Source: Acinetobacter bohemicus ANC 3994
GTDB lineage: Bacteria; Pseudomonadota; Gammaproteobacteria; Pseudomonadales; Moraxellaceae
Length of the DNA stretch: 64,000 nt
NCBI RefSeq assembly: GCF_000367925.1
Contig: NZ_KB849175.1
Location: forward strand, 273,395 to 337,394
Direction: 5' to 3'
Shown: positions 35,587-45,800 of the stretch, piece after piece
Position numbering within the stretch: position 1 is the stretch's first letter
How the letters are laid out: the number at the start of each line of letters is the position of its first letter
The notes under the pieces: generated by a model
What the model was told of the DNA's origin: nothing
Database searches by the model: none
The model's input: the letters and a program-made list of their open reading frames with translations, nothing else
Position numbers and translations under genes: made by a program

Positions 35587-35687
35587 TATTAGGGCAAATC
35601 AAAGTCATTCCTCAGCAGGATTTTTGATTTCCCCGAGATTTTTGGCTAAAAAAACCCAGTTTTCTTTGGAAACTGGGTTTTTTTATG
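35587..35687 (+). ncRNA. Candidate small RNA between blaOXA and omp33-36
   Basis: About 100 nt from the predicted start to the T-run of a strong terminator (AACCCAGTTTTC / GAAACTGGGTT, T7). No ORF of note lies within it. It is preceded by a -35/-10 pair with ideal spacing. The region is on the plus strand, divergent from blaOXA. It is an orphan promoter-terminator unit, the usual signature of a trans-acting small RNA; the identity is not known to me. Confidence 0.5.
35648..35685 (+). terminator. Terminator of the candidate small RNA
   Basis: AAACCCAGTTTTC pairs with GAAACTGGGTTT around a TTTG loop, then T-run. Confidence 0.85.
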
Positions 35688-35912
35688 CTTTTAAATCAAT
35701 CAACAATGCTATAAACCCAACAAATAAGCACCAAATAAGTGCATAAATATTTCAGGATTCATCTTTTTTATCTATATGAAGTCTAAGACTGAATGATTGA
35801 TTCATGAATACAAAAATAGAGCTGAAGCCATCACACAACTTTATAAATTATTTTATCTTTAAATGCTGTCTGTCTTACTGACCATAAAGAAAATGTAAGA
35901 GAAATTTTTTGA

Positions 35913-35996
35913 TAAAAAAAACCCAACCTTGGGGAAAGTTGGGCATATAAAACAAAAACTGTTTCTGTGGAGAATCAGATCATGATCACATTATTT
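35913..35996 (-). ncRNA. Second candidate small RNA, minus strand
   Basis: On the minus strand, TTTACA (36031-36026), a 17-bp spacer and CATACT (36008-36003) precede about 85 nt ending in a terminator: CCCAAC / GTTGGG (35922-35943) followed by eight T. No ORF. The terminator is strong and has no gene upstream of it on that strand; the promoter match is only fair. Confidence 0.35.
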
Positions 35997-36031
35997 CAAT
36001 GTAGTATGACTTGATAGGTGAATTATGTAAA

Positions 36032-36462
36032 AAATAACCAAATAAGTAAAGCCTATTAAAGCAGTTGGTTTTTTAAATCCAACACGAAATAAAACAATAA
36101 TGTGCGGAATTTCACAAAATAGATATTAATATGCTTGTTTTTCAAACAAATAAATGGCTGTTTTTAGCGCAATTTTCTAAGTATGGTCTACATTCTATTC
36201 AAAATATGACAAATCATTCACGCTCTAGCAGCAAACATTAATTGTTTTTTACTATTAAAAATAAATATTTGATCTAATTTAACATTGTTAAAAATCATTT
36301 ACATTTCATCCATTCTCCAGCAAATCAGTTGCATGAATGCCCATATTCTTTTGTTCTGAAAAAGGTTTTTTAGCGTTGACATGCTGTATTCCAACTGTAT
36401 GCTTTTTAAGCAATTACACTATTTAGAGTAAAAGCTCAATAAAACAATATTGTTTTAGTTCA
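36032..36462. other. Long AT-rich leader region before omp33-36
   Basis: No gene seen. A possible further promoter, TTGACA at about 36376 with a TATGCT 16 bp away, lies about 150 bp before the omp33-36 start, upstream of the better-placed promoter at 36463. A long untranslated or multiply controlled upstream region is typical for abundant porins. Confidence 0.45.
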
Positions 36463-36490
36463 TTGACTTAATGTTTTGTTACAATACAAT
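36463..36490 (+). promoter_or_regulatory. Promoter of omp33-36
   Basis: -35 TTGACT (36463-36468), 16-bp spacer, -10 TACAAT (36485-36490), 41 bp before the start codon. Confidence 0.5.
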
Positions 36491-36531
36491 GGCGGCTGTT
36501 TAATCCATTTTTAACAGAACTGGTAATTATT

Positions 36532-37413
36532 ATGAAAAAACTTGGTTTAGCCACTGCTTTATTATTAGCCATGACCGGTGCTCAAGCGTATCAATTTGAA
36601 GTTCAAGGTCAGTCTGAGTTCATCGACAACACTGTAAATGACAAAAACTTTACGGGTGCTGTGCAAGGAACTTACTATTTCAAAAATGTTGACGCGTCAA
36701 AAGGTCCATTGGCTGAAGCAGCATTCTTAAACCAAGCTTCTAACGCATCTTTAGCTTACAACTATGGCGAATACGACGTTAATGCTGACAAGGCTGACTT
36801 CGTATCTCATACTATCGGTGCTAAAGCTGAAGCTTATATTCCAACTAAAGTTGTTCCTGTATACGCTAGCGCGTCTTATAGCAACACTATTACCGACAAC
36901 AAAGATAACAAAGCTGATGACCATGGCGACCGCTATGCAGTTGAAGTTGGTGCTGTCGTTGTGCCTAACTTCTTGGTTGCTGTAGGTTACACTAGCGCAC
37001 CGAACCAAACTTCGTATGATGCTTTCAACATCCTGTCTAACGGTGTTGAGAAAGCTGCTTTAGAATCGAAAACGATTGCCCGTGACCAAGACGCAGTTAC
37101 TGCACGTACTAAATACGTGGGTGCGATTGACGGTACGAATATGGCCATTGGTTTCGAAACCAACATATTATTTGCTGAATACAAAACTTACGGTTTCAAA
37201 ACTGATTTATTTGTAAATCCGAAATTAAGCGTTGGCGCATCTTATGCTGAATCAAGCATCAGTGAATCTCCAAACAAAGCTTGGGGCGCAAACGTAAATT
37301 ACTTCATTACTCCAGCTGTCGCTGTTGGCGCAAACTATGTTAGCGCTAATGCTGAAAAAGGTTCAGTACGTGATACTGAAACTGTTGGCGTAAATGCTAA
37401 ATTCCGCTTCTAA
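36532..37413 (+). CDS. omp33-36: Outer membrane porin Omp33-36
   Basis: 293 residues, signal peptide ending GAQA before YQFEVQG. The sequence is an even alternation typical of a beta barrel, ends in a C-terminal Phe (NAKFRF), and contains the family block TYYFKNVDASKGPLAEAAFLNQASNASL. It forms a water-filled channel in the outer membrane; in A. baumannii its loss lowers carbapenem uptake. Two further family members in the window (60661, 61820) share the PLxEAAFL and YYF blocks. It has its own promoter and terminator. Confidence 0.9.
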   Translation: MKKLGLATALLLAMTGAQAYQFEVQGQSEFIDNTVNDKNFTGAVQGTYYFKNVDASKGPLAEAAFLNQASNASLAYNYGEYDVNADKADFVSHTIGAKAEAYIPTKVVPVYASASYSNTITDNKDNKADDHGDRYAVEVGAVVVPNFLVAVGYTSAPNQTSYDAFNILSNGVEKAALESKTIARDQDAVTARTKYVGAIDGTNMAIGFETNILFAEYKTYGFKTDLFVNPKLSVGASYAESSISESPNKAWGANVNYFITPAVAVGANYVSANAEKGSVRDTETVGVNAKFRF

Positions 37414-37433
37414 TTCATTTTAGAAACTGAATT

Positions 37434-37463
37434 AAAAAAAGGACTCCATGTGAGTCCTTTTTT
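37434..37463. terminator. Terminator between omp33-36 and betT
   Basis: AAAAAAAGGACTC pairs with GAGTCCTTTTTT around CATGT; works for both convergent genes. Confidence 0.85.
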
Positions 37464-37476
37464 AATTTCTAGCTTT

Positions 37477-39447
37477 TTATTCAGCGGTTCTGACTAAACT
37501 TAAAAAATGTAAATGGCGTTCATATTGGTCAATAATATCTTGCAATAGATCCTCCGAAGTCCAATCCATCACATCATAGTTTTGCCCACCTTCTCTTAAA
37601 AAGACTTCGGCTTGATAGTACTTCACTTCATTTGGCATTGCTTCTGCCATAAAACTGGGTGGCACCGTTTCTTGGGCAACCACTTGGTAAACGAAATTAA
37701 TTTCATTGTGATGATCCACTCTAAGCTCCATTCCACCATCAATGCTTTGAATAGAAACCTCAAGCTGACGACGCTGAAACTCCTTTTGTACACTTTTAAA
37801 TGCATTAAATACTTCAGAATCAATATAGTGCTGAATCTCTTGTTCACTATGCGGATAGTGCATAATCAAACCTAAGCGTTGTTGCCAGCTTCGCGGATTC
37901 TGAATAGCTCGCGGGGTAATACGTGCCTGTTGCAAGGCATGCATTTTAGTCACCTCTAAGTGCAAGGCTTTTAATAGTCCCCAGCAGATCAACAGCAGAA
38001 TAAAAGTAAAGGGTAATGCACTCATCATGGTCGCAGACTGTAAAGCACTTAAACCACCAACCAGCAGCAAAACGATGGCTAAAACAGCCATCAGTACAGT
38101 CCAAAATAGCCTTTGCCACATTGGAGATTTTTCCGACTTGGCGGTTAAATAATCGGTAACCAATGCACCTGAATCTGCCGATGTGACAAAAAACAGCATC
38201 ACCAAAAAGGTCGCCAATACACTCATAACAGCAGAAAAAGGCAAACTGTGTAGAAACTCAAACAGCGCGACCGATGAATCTTGCTGAACGGCCAAAACCA
38301 GCGCATGATTTGCTTCATGTAAAATGCTATATAGCGCAGCATTGCCCATGAAACCCATCCAAATCAGGGTAAATCCAGTCGGAATAAGCAATACACCGAC
38401 AATAAATTCACGAATACTGCGACCTTTAGAAACTCGGGCAATAAACATCCCAACAAAGGGTGACCATGAAATCCACCATGCCCAATACATAATCGTCCAA
38501 CCGCCAATCCAGCCATTCGGTTGATAGGCATATAAATTAAAGGTCATCGCAAATAAATTGGAGATGTATTGTCCTGCATTTTGAATGGTGGTTTGCAGTA
38601 AATAAATAGATGAACTGGCGAAAAATACAAACAGCAGTAAAATCAGTGCAAGAATTAAATTGAGTTCAGACAGCCGTTTAATGCCCTTATCCAGCCCTAA
38701 AAATACTGACATGGATGCCATCGCACTCACCACCACAATCAAGATCACTTGTATTGTCGCAGACTGTTCAATGCCAAACAGGTAATTCAGCCCTGCATTG
38801 ATTTGAGTGACACCAAAACCCAATGTGGTTGCAACACCAAAAACAGTACCAATTGTTGCAAAGGTATCCACCGCATCCCCTAAAGGACCATAAATCTTTT
38901 TTCCAATGATTGGATATAAAGATGAACGAATTTTGAGTGGCAGATTGTGTCGATAAGCAAAATAGGCCAGTGATAATCCAACCACGGTATAAATCGCCCA
39001 AGCATGTAAACCCCAATGAAAGAAAGTCACACGCATCGCTTGTTGTGCAGATTGAATGGTTTCTGCTTCACCTGTGGGTGGAGAAACATAGTGCATGACG
39101 GGTTCGGCTACACCAAAAAACATCAGCCCGATTCCCATACCTGCGGTAAACAGCATGGCAAACCATGAAACATTACTATACGCAGGTTGACTATGGTCAG
39201 GACCCAATTTAATTTTACCCATATCTGATAATGCAATATAAATGAGTAAAATCAGAAATATGGCAACAGATAAAACATAGAACCAACTAAAGGAATCGGT
39301 CACCCACTGATTTAACTGCTGAGTGATAAGCTCAAATGAATTGGGTGCTAAAACTACCACTGCAAGGAAAATAACAATAATAGCGACGGTACTTAAAAAG
39401 ACATTTGGATTGACATTGGCAAACCATGATGCATTTTTGGAAGGCAT
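37477..39447 (-). CDS. betT: BCCT family choline/betaine transporter (BetT type)
   Basis: 656 residues, twelve membrane segments over about 10-500 and a long C-terminal cytoplasmic tail of about 140 residues, as in E. coli BetT (677). The BCCT signature MYWAWWISWSPFVGMFIARVSKGRSIREF is present (given by key residues: the WWxxWxPF core), as is the N-terminal GMGIGLMFFGVAEP glycine segment of the substrate path. It imports choline (or a betaine) with protons or Na+, mainly for osmoprotection. The bet dehydrogenase genes are not adjacent. A structured inverted repeat lies in the leader at 39514-39628. Confidence 0.92.
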   Translation of the reverse strand: MPSKNASWFANVNPNVFLSTVAIIVIFLAVVVLAPNSFELITQQLNQWVTDSFSWFYVLSVAIFLILLIYIALSDMGKIKLGPDHSQPAYSNVSWFAMLFTAGMGIGLMFFGVAEPVMHYVSPPTGEAETIQSAQQAMRVTFFHWGLHAWAIYTVVGLSLAYFAYRHNLPLKIRSSLYPIIGKKIYGPLGDAVDTFATIGTVFGVATTLGFGVTQINAGLNYLFGIEQSATIQVILIVVVSAMASMSVFLGLDKGIKRLSELNLILALILLLFVFFASSSIYLLQTTIQNAGQYISNLFAMTFNLYAYQPNGWIGGWTIMYWAWWISWSPFVGMFIARVSKGRSIREFIVGVLLIPTGFTLIWMGFMGNAALYSILHEANHALVLAVQQDSSVALFEFLHSLPFSAVMSVLATFLVMLFFVTSADSGALVTDYLTAKSEKSPMWQRLFWTVLMAVLAIVLLLVGGLSALQSATMMSALPFTFILLLICWGLLKALHLEVTKMHALQQARITPRAIQNPRSWQQRLGLIMHYPHSEQEIQHYIDSEVFNAFKSVQKEFQRRQLEVSIQSIDGGMELRVDHHNEINFVYQVVAQETVPPSFMAEAMPNEVKYYQAEVFLREGGQNYDVMDWTSEDLLQDIIDQYERHLHFLSLVRTAE

Positions 39448-39513
39448 AAATCCCCCATTTTATATTTTAATTAACGTGACAGACCTGAAGGTCAAACAGA
39501 ACATTCATCGAAG

Positions 39514-39628
39514 ATGAATAAAAGACGAGTTCAATAGCAATAAATAAAAACTCAAAAGCATCATAAATGAATGATCAAAACAAAGCAGTTACATTCCTGT
39601 AACACTCTCATACTCGTCTTTTATTTAT
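39514..39628. repeat. Long inverted repeat between the ion channel gene and betT
   Basis: ATGAATAAAAGACGAGT (39514-39530) pairs with ACTCGTCTTTTATTTAT (39612-39628), one mismatch in 17, spaced 81 bp. In the middle GTTACA-TTCC-TGTAAC (39589-39604) makes a smaller hairpin. The right arm overlaps the last codons of the channel gene. It could be a terminator for that gene or a structured betT leader. Confidence 0.6.
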
Positions 39629-40313
39629 GCTCTTGATCATTTTTAGGTAAATAAGCGATGTATTGCAGGGAAATAAGACGCGAGACAATCAGTGCTAAGT
39701 ACATCACACCGCAGAACATTTGCAGCATTGCCAACACCCGTGCTGGCGCGCTCATCGGCATTAAATCTGACAATCCCGTCGCCGATTGCAAACTAAAACT
39801 TAAAAACAATAAATTAAGCCACGTCTGTACACCACTCATATTGGGATTTTGAAAACTATCAGGCACTAAAATCTGGCAAATACTATATAAAAATGCAAAC
39901 CCCCAAGCCAGCAGTGTAAATACCGCACCCGCAGCAAACATTTCATCTCTGGTTAAATAGCGGTCTTCAAACATATAGCGTAATAAACCATAAGCTGCAC
40001 TAAAATAAGCTGCGGCCTCGAAACCATGTGCAATCACTTGAATCATTCGATGATCGAAACCCAATAACATCAGTAAAGAAAAAAGTACTGCCCCACCCAC
40101 AAAACTGAGTCCTAAAATGGTAAACATCGGGGTTTGGCGAATCACTTTAGCAATCACCAGTAAAACCAAGACGCCTAAAACCCAAGTTATGGTGCGATAA
40201 GTCATACTGTAATTGACGCTGATGGATAAAATTAAAATAATAAATTGCAATAAAATGAGCCAAGCAGAGGGCAATAAGCGAAAAACTTTCCAAACGTCAA
40301 TCAGCACCTGCAT
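39621..40313 (-). CDS. Ion-channel-like membrane protein with atypical filter
   Basis: 230 residues, about six hydrophobic segments. The last part has the pore-helix, filter, inner-helix pattern of Ion_trans_2 channels: NLLFLSFSLQSATGLSDLMPMS then an ALIVSRLISLQY inner helix. The filter reads TGLSD (about 179-183) instead of the potassium TxGYGD, so ion choice is not predictable. The N-terminal four segments are not a recognised voltage sensor. It lies directly upstream of betT on the same strand (173-bp gap), which suggests a link to osmotic or ion balance (inference). Confidence 0.75.
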   Translation of the reverse strand: MQVLIDVWKVFRLLPSAWLILLQFIILILSISVNYSMTYRTITWVLGVLVLLVIAKVIRQTPMFTILGLSFVGGAVLFSLLMLLGFDHRMIQVIAHGFEAAAYFSAAYGLLRYMFEDRYLTRDEMFAAGAVFTLLAWGFAFLYSICQILVPDSFQNPNMSGVQTWLNLLFLSFSLQSATGLSDLMPMSAPARVLAMLQMFCGVMYLALIVSRLISLQYIAYLPKNDQEHK

Positions 40314-40605
40314 TTACAACTCCAAGCTATTTCTATTTTTGTTTATTTCAGTGTTTTCTTTTTTGAATCTGATTAACTTAGCATGAATTGAGCACAAAAT
40401 ACGACTGACCTTTGCCAGAATAAAAGTCACAAATCTATTTTGGGCATAAAAGTAAAAATGTAAAATGCAGTGAGCATTGAATTAAAGCTGTCGCTGTCAA
40501 AGCCGCTACGCGCTGCAAAAATAAAGTTCAAATTGGACTCACATTCATCTGCTGAAGCAGAAAAAGAGCACTTTAAACATAAATCGAGTTTAAATATTCA
40601 ACGCA
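40314..40605. other. Intergenic region between ion channel gene and actP
   Basis: No gene seen. It holds the channel gene's promoter region and the actP terminator at its far end; no notable repeat. Confidence 0.5.
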
Positions 40606-40630
40606 TAAAAAAAGTCCCCGAAGGGACTTC
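40606..40630 (-). terminator. Terminator of the yjcH-actP operon
   Basis: GTCCC-TTCG-GGGAC on the minus strand with a UUCG-type tetraloop, then seven T. Confidence 0.85.
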
Positions 40631-40652
40631 TTTATTGCTTCTATTTTAAGTC

Positions 40653-42368
40653 TTAGTGATCAGATGCACCAGAGATACCAATACCCGTTTGAGAGCGTAC
40701 ATACTGCGCATCAAATGCTTTACGTTCTGCTTCTGCACGTGCTGAACTATCAGTCACAGAGAACAACCAGCAGCAGAAGAATGACAATGGCATTGCGAAA
40801 ATTGCAGGACCATTAAATGGATTCACTGCTTTATCAGAAATACCCAATGTATCGACCCAAACTGCTTTCGCTAGAATAATCAACGTTACCGCTGTCACTA
40901 AACCAACAACACCACCAATCACTGCACCACGTGTGGTTAAACCTTTCCAGAACATTGAAAGTACAAGAACTGGGAAGTTGGCACAAGCAGCTACTGAGAA
41001 TGCTAGACCCACCATGAAGGCAACGTTTTGTTTTTCGAACAAAATACCCAAAATCATGGCAAAAATTGCTAAACCTAAAGTTGCAATTTTAGACATACGA
41101 AGTTCAGATTCAGGAGTCGTTTGACCTTTTTTGAATACGTTTGCATACAAGTCATGTGAAATTGCTGATGCACCTGACAGAGTCAAACCAGCAACAACGG
41201 CAAGAATCGTTGCAAATGCCACTGCTGAAATGAAGCCCATGAACAAGTCACCACCAACAGCATCACTTAAGTGAACTGCAGCCATGTTGTTACCACCAAC
41301 AAGCTCTAACTTGCCAGTAACCGCCATTTTAGCAACATCAATAAACTGTGGGTTGTTTGATACGTAAAGGATCGCACCGAAACCAATAATGAATGTTAAA
41401 AGGTAGAAGTAACCAATGAAACCTGTTGCAACAACCACTGATTTACGTGCTTCTTTGGCATCTTTTACCGTAAAGAAACGCATTAAAATGTGTGGCAGAC
41501 CTGCTGTACCGAACATGAGTGCAAGACCCAATGAAATCGCGTCAATTGGATTTGCAGCCAATTTACCCGGTCCCATGATATTTCCAGCTTCCGCTAGACC
41601 AATGTCATGCACTTTACTGAAGACTTGAATCGATTGTTCAAACATATTGGTAAAGCTAAAACCAACACCTTTCATAACCATAAAGGCCATGAACGTTGCG
41701 CCAGATAAAAGCATAACTGCTTTAATGATCTGTACCCAAGTCGTTGCCAACATACCACCGAAGATCACGTAAGCCATCATCAGTAAGCCAACGATCACAA
41801 CAGCAATGTTGTAGTTCAGACCGAAAAGCAATTTGATCAACTGACCTGCACCCACCATCTGAGCAATCAGATAGAACGCAACAACAACCAATGAGCTCAC
41901 TGCTGCTAAAGTACGGACTGGTTTTTCTTCTAAACGGAAAGACACAACGTCAGATAAGTTGTATTTACCCAAGTTACGTAAACGCTCTGCAACTAAGAAT
42001 AATACAATTGGCCAACCCACCATGAAACCAAGTGAATACAGTAGACCATCAAAACCTGAGCTAAATACCAGCGCTGAAATACCCAAGAATGATGCTGCCG
42101 ACATATAGTCACCAGCAATCGCTAAACCATTTTGGAAACCTGAAATACCGCCACCTGCGGTATAGAAGTCCTGAGTACTTGTGGTTTGTTTTGCTGCCCA
42201 CTTGGTAATCACCAAAGTAAACGCAACAAAAATAACGAACATAATAATGGCATGCCAGTTAGTCGCTTGCTGTTGAGCCTCGCCTAAATCTGGACCTGCG
42301 ATTGCCATACCTGACATGAGCAGCGTTGATGCTGCAAGTGCTTGAGCTTTCAATGAATTCCATTTCAT
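40653..42368 (-). CDS. actP: Cation/acetate symporter ActP
   Basis: 571 residues from the ATG at 42368 (MKWNSLKAQ), with AAGGAC upstream; an in-frame start nine codons earlier overlaps the upstream gene. A signal-peptide-like N-terminus ends MAIAG before PDLG. SLC5 features: FYTAGGGISGFQNGLAIAGDYMSAASFLG, GGMLATTWVQIIKAV, and many membrane segments. It takes up acetate with Na+ and related short acids. It follows yjcH by one base (TAA-G-ATG), so the two are translationally coupled. Together with acs (51525) and CrbSR it forms the acetate-scavenging system. Confidence 0.95.
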   Translation of the reverse strand: MKWNSLKAQALAASTLLMSGMAIAGPDLGEAQQQATNWHAIIMFVIFVAFTLVITKWAAKQTTSTQDFYTAGGGISGFQNGLAIAGDYMSAASFLGISALVFSSGFDGLLYSLGFMVGWPIVLFLVAERLRNLGKYNLSDVVSFRLEEKPVRTLAAVSSLVVVAFYLIAQMVGAGQLIKLLFGLNYNIAVVIVGLLMMAYVIFGGMLATTWVQIIKAVMLLSGATFMAFMVMKGVGFSFTNMFEQSIQVFSKVHDIGLAEAGNIMGPGKLAANPIDAISLGLALMFGTAGLPHILMRFFTVKDAKEARKSVVVATGFIGYFYLLTFIIGFGAILYVSNNPQFIDVAKMAVTGKLELVGGNNMAAVHLSDAVGGDLFMGFISAVAFATILAVVAGLTLSGASAISHDLYANVFKKGQTTPESELRMSKIATLGLAIFAMILGILFEKQNVAFMVGLAFSVAACANFPVLVLSMFWKGLTTRGAVIGGVVGLVTAVTLIILAKAVWVDTLGISDKAVNPFNGPAIFAMPLSFFCCWLFSVTDSSARAEAERKAFDAQYVRSQTGIGISGASDH

Positions 42369-42369
42369 C

Positions 42370-42702
42370 TTAATGCAGTCCTTTTTCATTGGCAATTGCT
42401 TCTACTTCGCGCATTGCATCTTCTGTCAATGGATCAAGGGTCTTATTCGCAATATAAGAATACACGCCGCAGAGTACAAATGATAATACGATGATGCTTA
42501 GACCAAGTGGCATACCTATAGTGGTCACGCCACCGCTAAAAGAAGTCATTAACAATTCTTTGTTATAACCGACGAGCAGCATAAAACCGACGTATACAAA
42601 CAACATAATTGCAGTCAGTGTCCAGCTCAGACGACTTTTTCTTGCAACCATTTCCTTAAACTTTGGATTCTGTAGAATTTGATCTACCTGTCTCTCATCC
42701 AT
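42370..42702 (-). CDS. yjcH: DUF485 membrane protein YjcH
   Basis: 110 residues, two hydrophobic segments (about 27-50 and 62-85), with MVARKSRLSW near the N-terminus, a DUF485 hallmark. It is always found just before actP in enterics and relatives; its function is unproven, possibly assembly or regulation of ActP. GGAGTATAGGTT precedes the ATG. Its promoter region carries the ACGACCAAAG motif shared with acs. Confidence 0.92.
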   Translation of the reverse strand: MDERQVDQILQNPKFKEMVARKSRLSWTLTAIMLFVYVGFMLLVGYNKELLMTSFSGGVTTIGMPLGLSIIVLSFVLCGVYSYIANKTLDPLTEDAMREVEAIANEKGLH

Positions 42703-42801
42703 AACCTATACTCCTGTTTGCACCCAACCATAAGTGCTATTTTTAATTCGAATTATTACGTTGTATAACTTAACAATCTTGTTGGGTTGTTGTAATTAAT
42801 A

Positions 42802-42811
42802 CTTTGGTCGT
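42802..42811 (-). promoter_or_regulatory. Shared motif upstream of yjcH-actP (putative CrbR site)
   Basis: ACGACCAAAG on the minus strand, followed by TAT. The same decamer followed by CAT occurs at 53590-53581 upstream of acs, on the same strand, 112 bp from its start; here the distance to yjcH is 99 bp. It is also 76 bp before the divergent crbS gene. Binding by CrbR is inference from shared context. Confidence 0.5.
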
Positions 42812-42886
42812 TAAATTTTAACCAATTGCACTGATCAGATTACCAGATAGGGTATTATGACGTCATAGTTTCAGACTGTAGGCAAT

Positions 42887-45800
42887 ATGAATAGCTGGCT
42901 TATCATCGGGGTTTTGGCCCTCTATATCGCATTACTTTTTATCTGCGCATTTTTTGGGGAAAAACACGCCAGCCGATTAAGCACTCGTGGCCGCATGTTA
43001 CTCTTTAGTCTAACTCTAGGCGTGTATTGTTCATCTTGGACCTTTTATGGTGCGACAGGGGCTGCTGTTCGTGAAGGCATTATCTTTCTGCCGATTTATC
43101 TGGGTCCACTGATCTTTGTTGGAGTGGGTTATGATATTTGGCGACGTTTAGGTCGAGTCCGTCAGCATCATGCCATTTCCTCCATCGCCGACTTTGTCGC
43201 TGCGCGTTATGGCAAAAGTGGGCCTTTGGCATCTTTGGTGACCATTCTTGCCGTCATTGCCATCATTCCCTATTTGGCTTTACAGCTTAGAGCGATTGCC
43301 TTAAGTGCCGCCGTGATTTTACAACAAGATACCAACATAGAAAGCACCACCAATGGCGTCCTGTTCCTGACCGGTATTTTAGCCATTCTGGCGATGATGT
43401 TTGGCACACGGCAAATTGCTAATACCGAACAACATGGCGGCCTCATGCTGGCAGTGGCGTTTGAATCCTTTGTGAAATTATTTGCTTTATTGTGTGTTGC
43501 CTTATTTTTTGTCTTTGAAGCACCCGATAATTTGGGGCAAATTTCCAATGATGTCGCCGATACCTTTAAACAGGTCCAGCTTTTGGGTGTACCAGATACC
43601 TTTTGGGTACAAACCATGCTGGCAGCACTGGCGATTATTTGTTTACCACGCCAGTTCCATGTCGCTGTGGTTGAATTACGCGATGAAAAACATATTCGTG
43701 GAGCACGTCGCTGGTTTGCCGTTTATCTGATTCTGACCACCATTGCCATTATTCCGATTGCCAGTTGGGCTTTACATGCCGCACCGCACTTTTTAGCGAT
43801 TCCCGATGTTGCTGTGCTGTCTTTGCCCCTGAGTTATAACCAAGACTGGTTAACCCTATTGGCCTTTTTGGGTGGTTTTTCTGCCTCTACCGGTATGCTG
43901 TTAGTGTCTTCGGTCGCCTTGTCGATTATGCTCAGTAATGACCTGATTATGCCGGCATTATGGCGTACAGGCATACTTTCACGACATGACAAGCGCCTGC
44001 CTTTGGTACTGAAATTTACCCGTCGTGTCTGTATTTTAGCCGTCATGTTATTGGGCTTTTTGTTCTTCCATTTTTTCAATGATATTGACCAGCTCTCCGT
44101 TTTCGGATTACTGGCATTTAGTGCCGTAGCCCAATTCTCCCCTGCCCTGATCGGTGGACTGTATTGGCGAGGCGGCAGTAAACAAGGGGTCTATGCCGGG
44201 CTGCTGACTGGCTTTTTCATGTGGTCATACACTTTACTGTTACCCACAATACTGCGCAGCTTTCCTGCTGAATATAGCCAATTTACCCAACAGTTCCTCA
44301 ACCTCGGGCCTTTAGGAATTAACTGGTTACGTCCAGAAGCCTTGCTGGGTTTCCAGTCTTTTGCCCCTTTGACCCATGGTGTTGTCTGGTCTTTAGGTCT
44401 CAATATTCTGCTCTATGTTTGGATTTCACGAATCTTTCGTCCTAGTATTGCCGAACAAATTCAAGCAGAAAGCTTTTTCTATTACGAAACCAAGCCCTTA
44501 CCCACACACACCAGTTCAACGGATATAAGTTACCTCAATCATGACGTTGCCCGCCTAAAAGTGGGGGATTTAATTGCCTTGGCCAAACGGATTACCGGTG
44601 AAGGGCCAGCCACGCAAGCATTTCAACAATTCTGTGCGCAAAATAATGTCATCTTGAATGAAAATAGCAGTGCCAACGGTATGTGGTGGCGCTTCACAGA
44701 ACAATATCTAGCAGGAACCATTGGTTCAGCTTCCGCACGGACTTTGCTGACCACCGCTATGGTCAATAATGGTTTAGCCTTGGGTCAGGTCGCAAATATT
44801 TTAGACCAAGCCTCGCAATGGCAGCGTTTTAACCAAAATCTGATTATGACCATGATTGACCACATGACCCAAGGGGTGAGTGTGGTGGATGAAAATATGT
44901 GCTTGGTGGCATGGAATAATCAATACCTGATCCTTTTTGATTATCCCAAAGACATTGTCTATGTCGGTTGCCCGATTGCCGATTTAATTCGCTATAACGC
45001 AGAACGTGGCGAATGTGGTCCCGGTTCAGTAGAAGAACATGTACGGAAACGGATTCATTGGATGGCGATGGGAAGTGCGCATGAATTTGAACGTATCCGT
45101 AAAGATGGTCGGGTCATTCAAATGCGCGGCAATCCAATTGAAGGCGGCGGTTTTGTCACCACTTTTGCCGATATTACCGCTTTCCGTGAAAATGAAGCGG
45201 TGCTTGAAGCCCGTGTACAGGATCGTACTCAACAGCTTGCCAATGCCCTTTCCGAGCAACAATTGGCACGCGAACAAGCTGACCGCGCCAATATGTCAAA
45301 AAGCCGCTTTATTGCTGCAGCCAGCCATGACTTACTGCAACCGATGCATGCCGCGCGTTTGTTTAGTACAGCATTAGAGCAAAGCGTACAGTCGGATGAA
45401 GACCGTAAGACTCTGCAACAGCTGGATCGTGCCTTACATGGTGCTGAAAGTATGCTGTCGGCCTTACTGGATATTGCACGTTTAGAAGGGGGTACGATTC
45501 AACCGAAACGTCAGCCTTATCCACTACACGACTTACTCAGCGATTTAGAACTGCAATTTAAGTCCATTGCAGCACAACGTCACATTCAATTTAGTGTCCA
45601 TGATGCACAATTCTGGATTGATACCGATCCACAATGGATTCGCCGTATTATTCAAAACTTTGTCAGTAATGCCTTACGCTATACCGCGAAAGGTCGAGTG
45701 ATTGTCGGAGTTCTGCGTTCTGCGGAAAAACCACGCCATATTCGCATTGGGGTTTGGGATACCGGTCCGGGGATTGCTGAAGAACAACGCATTAAGCTGT

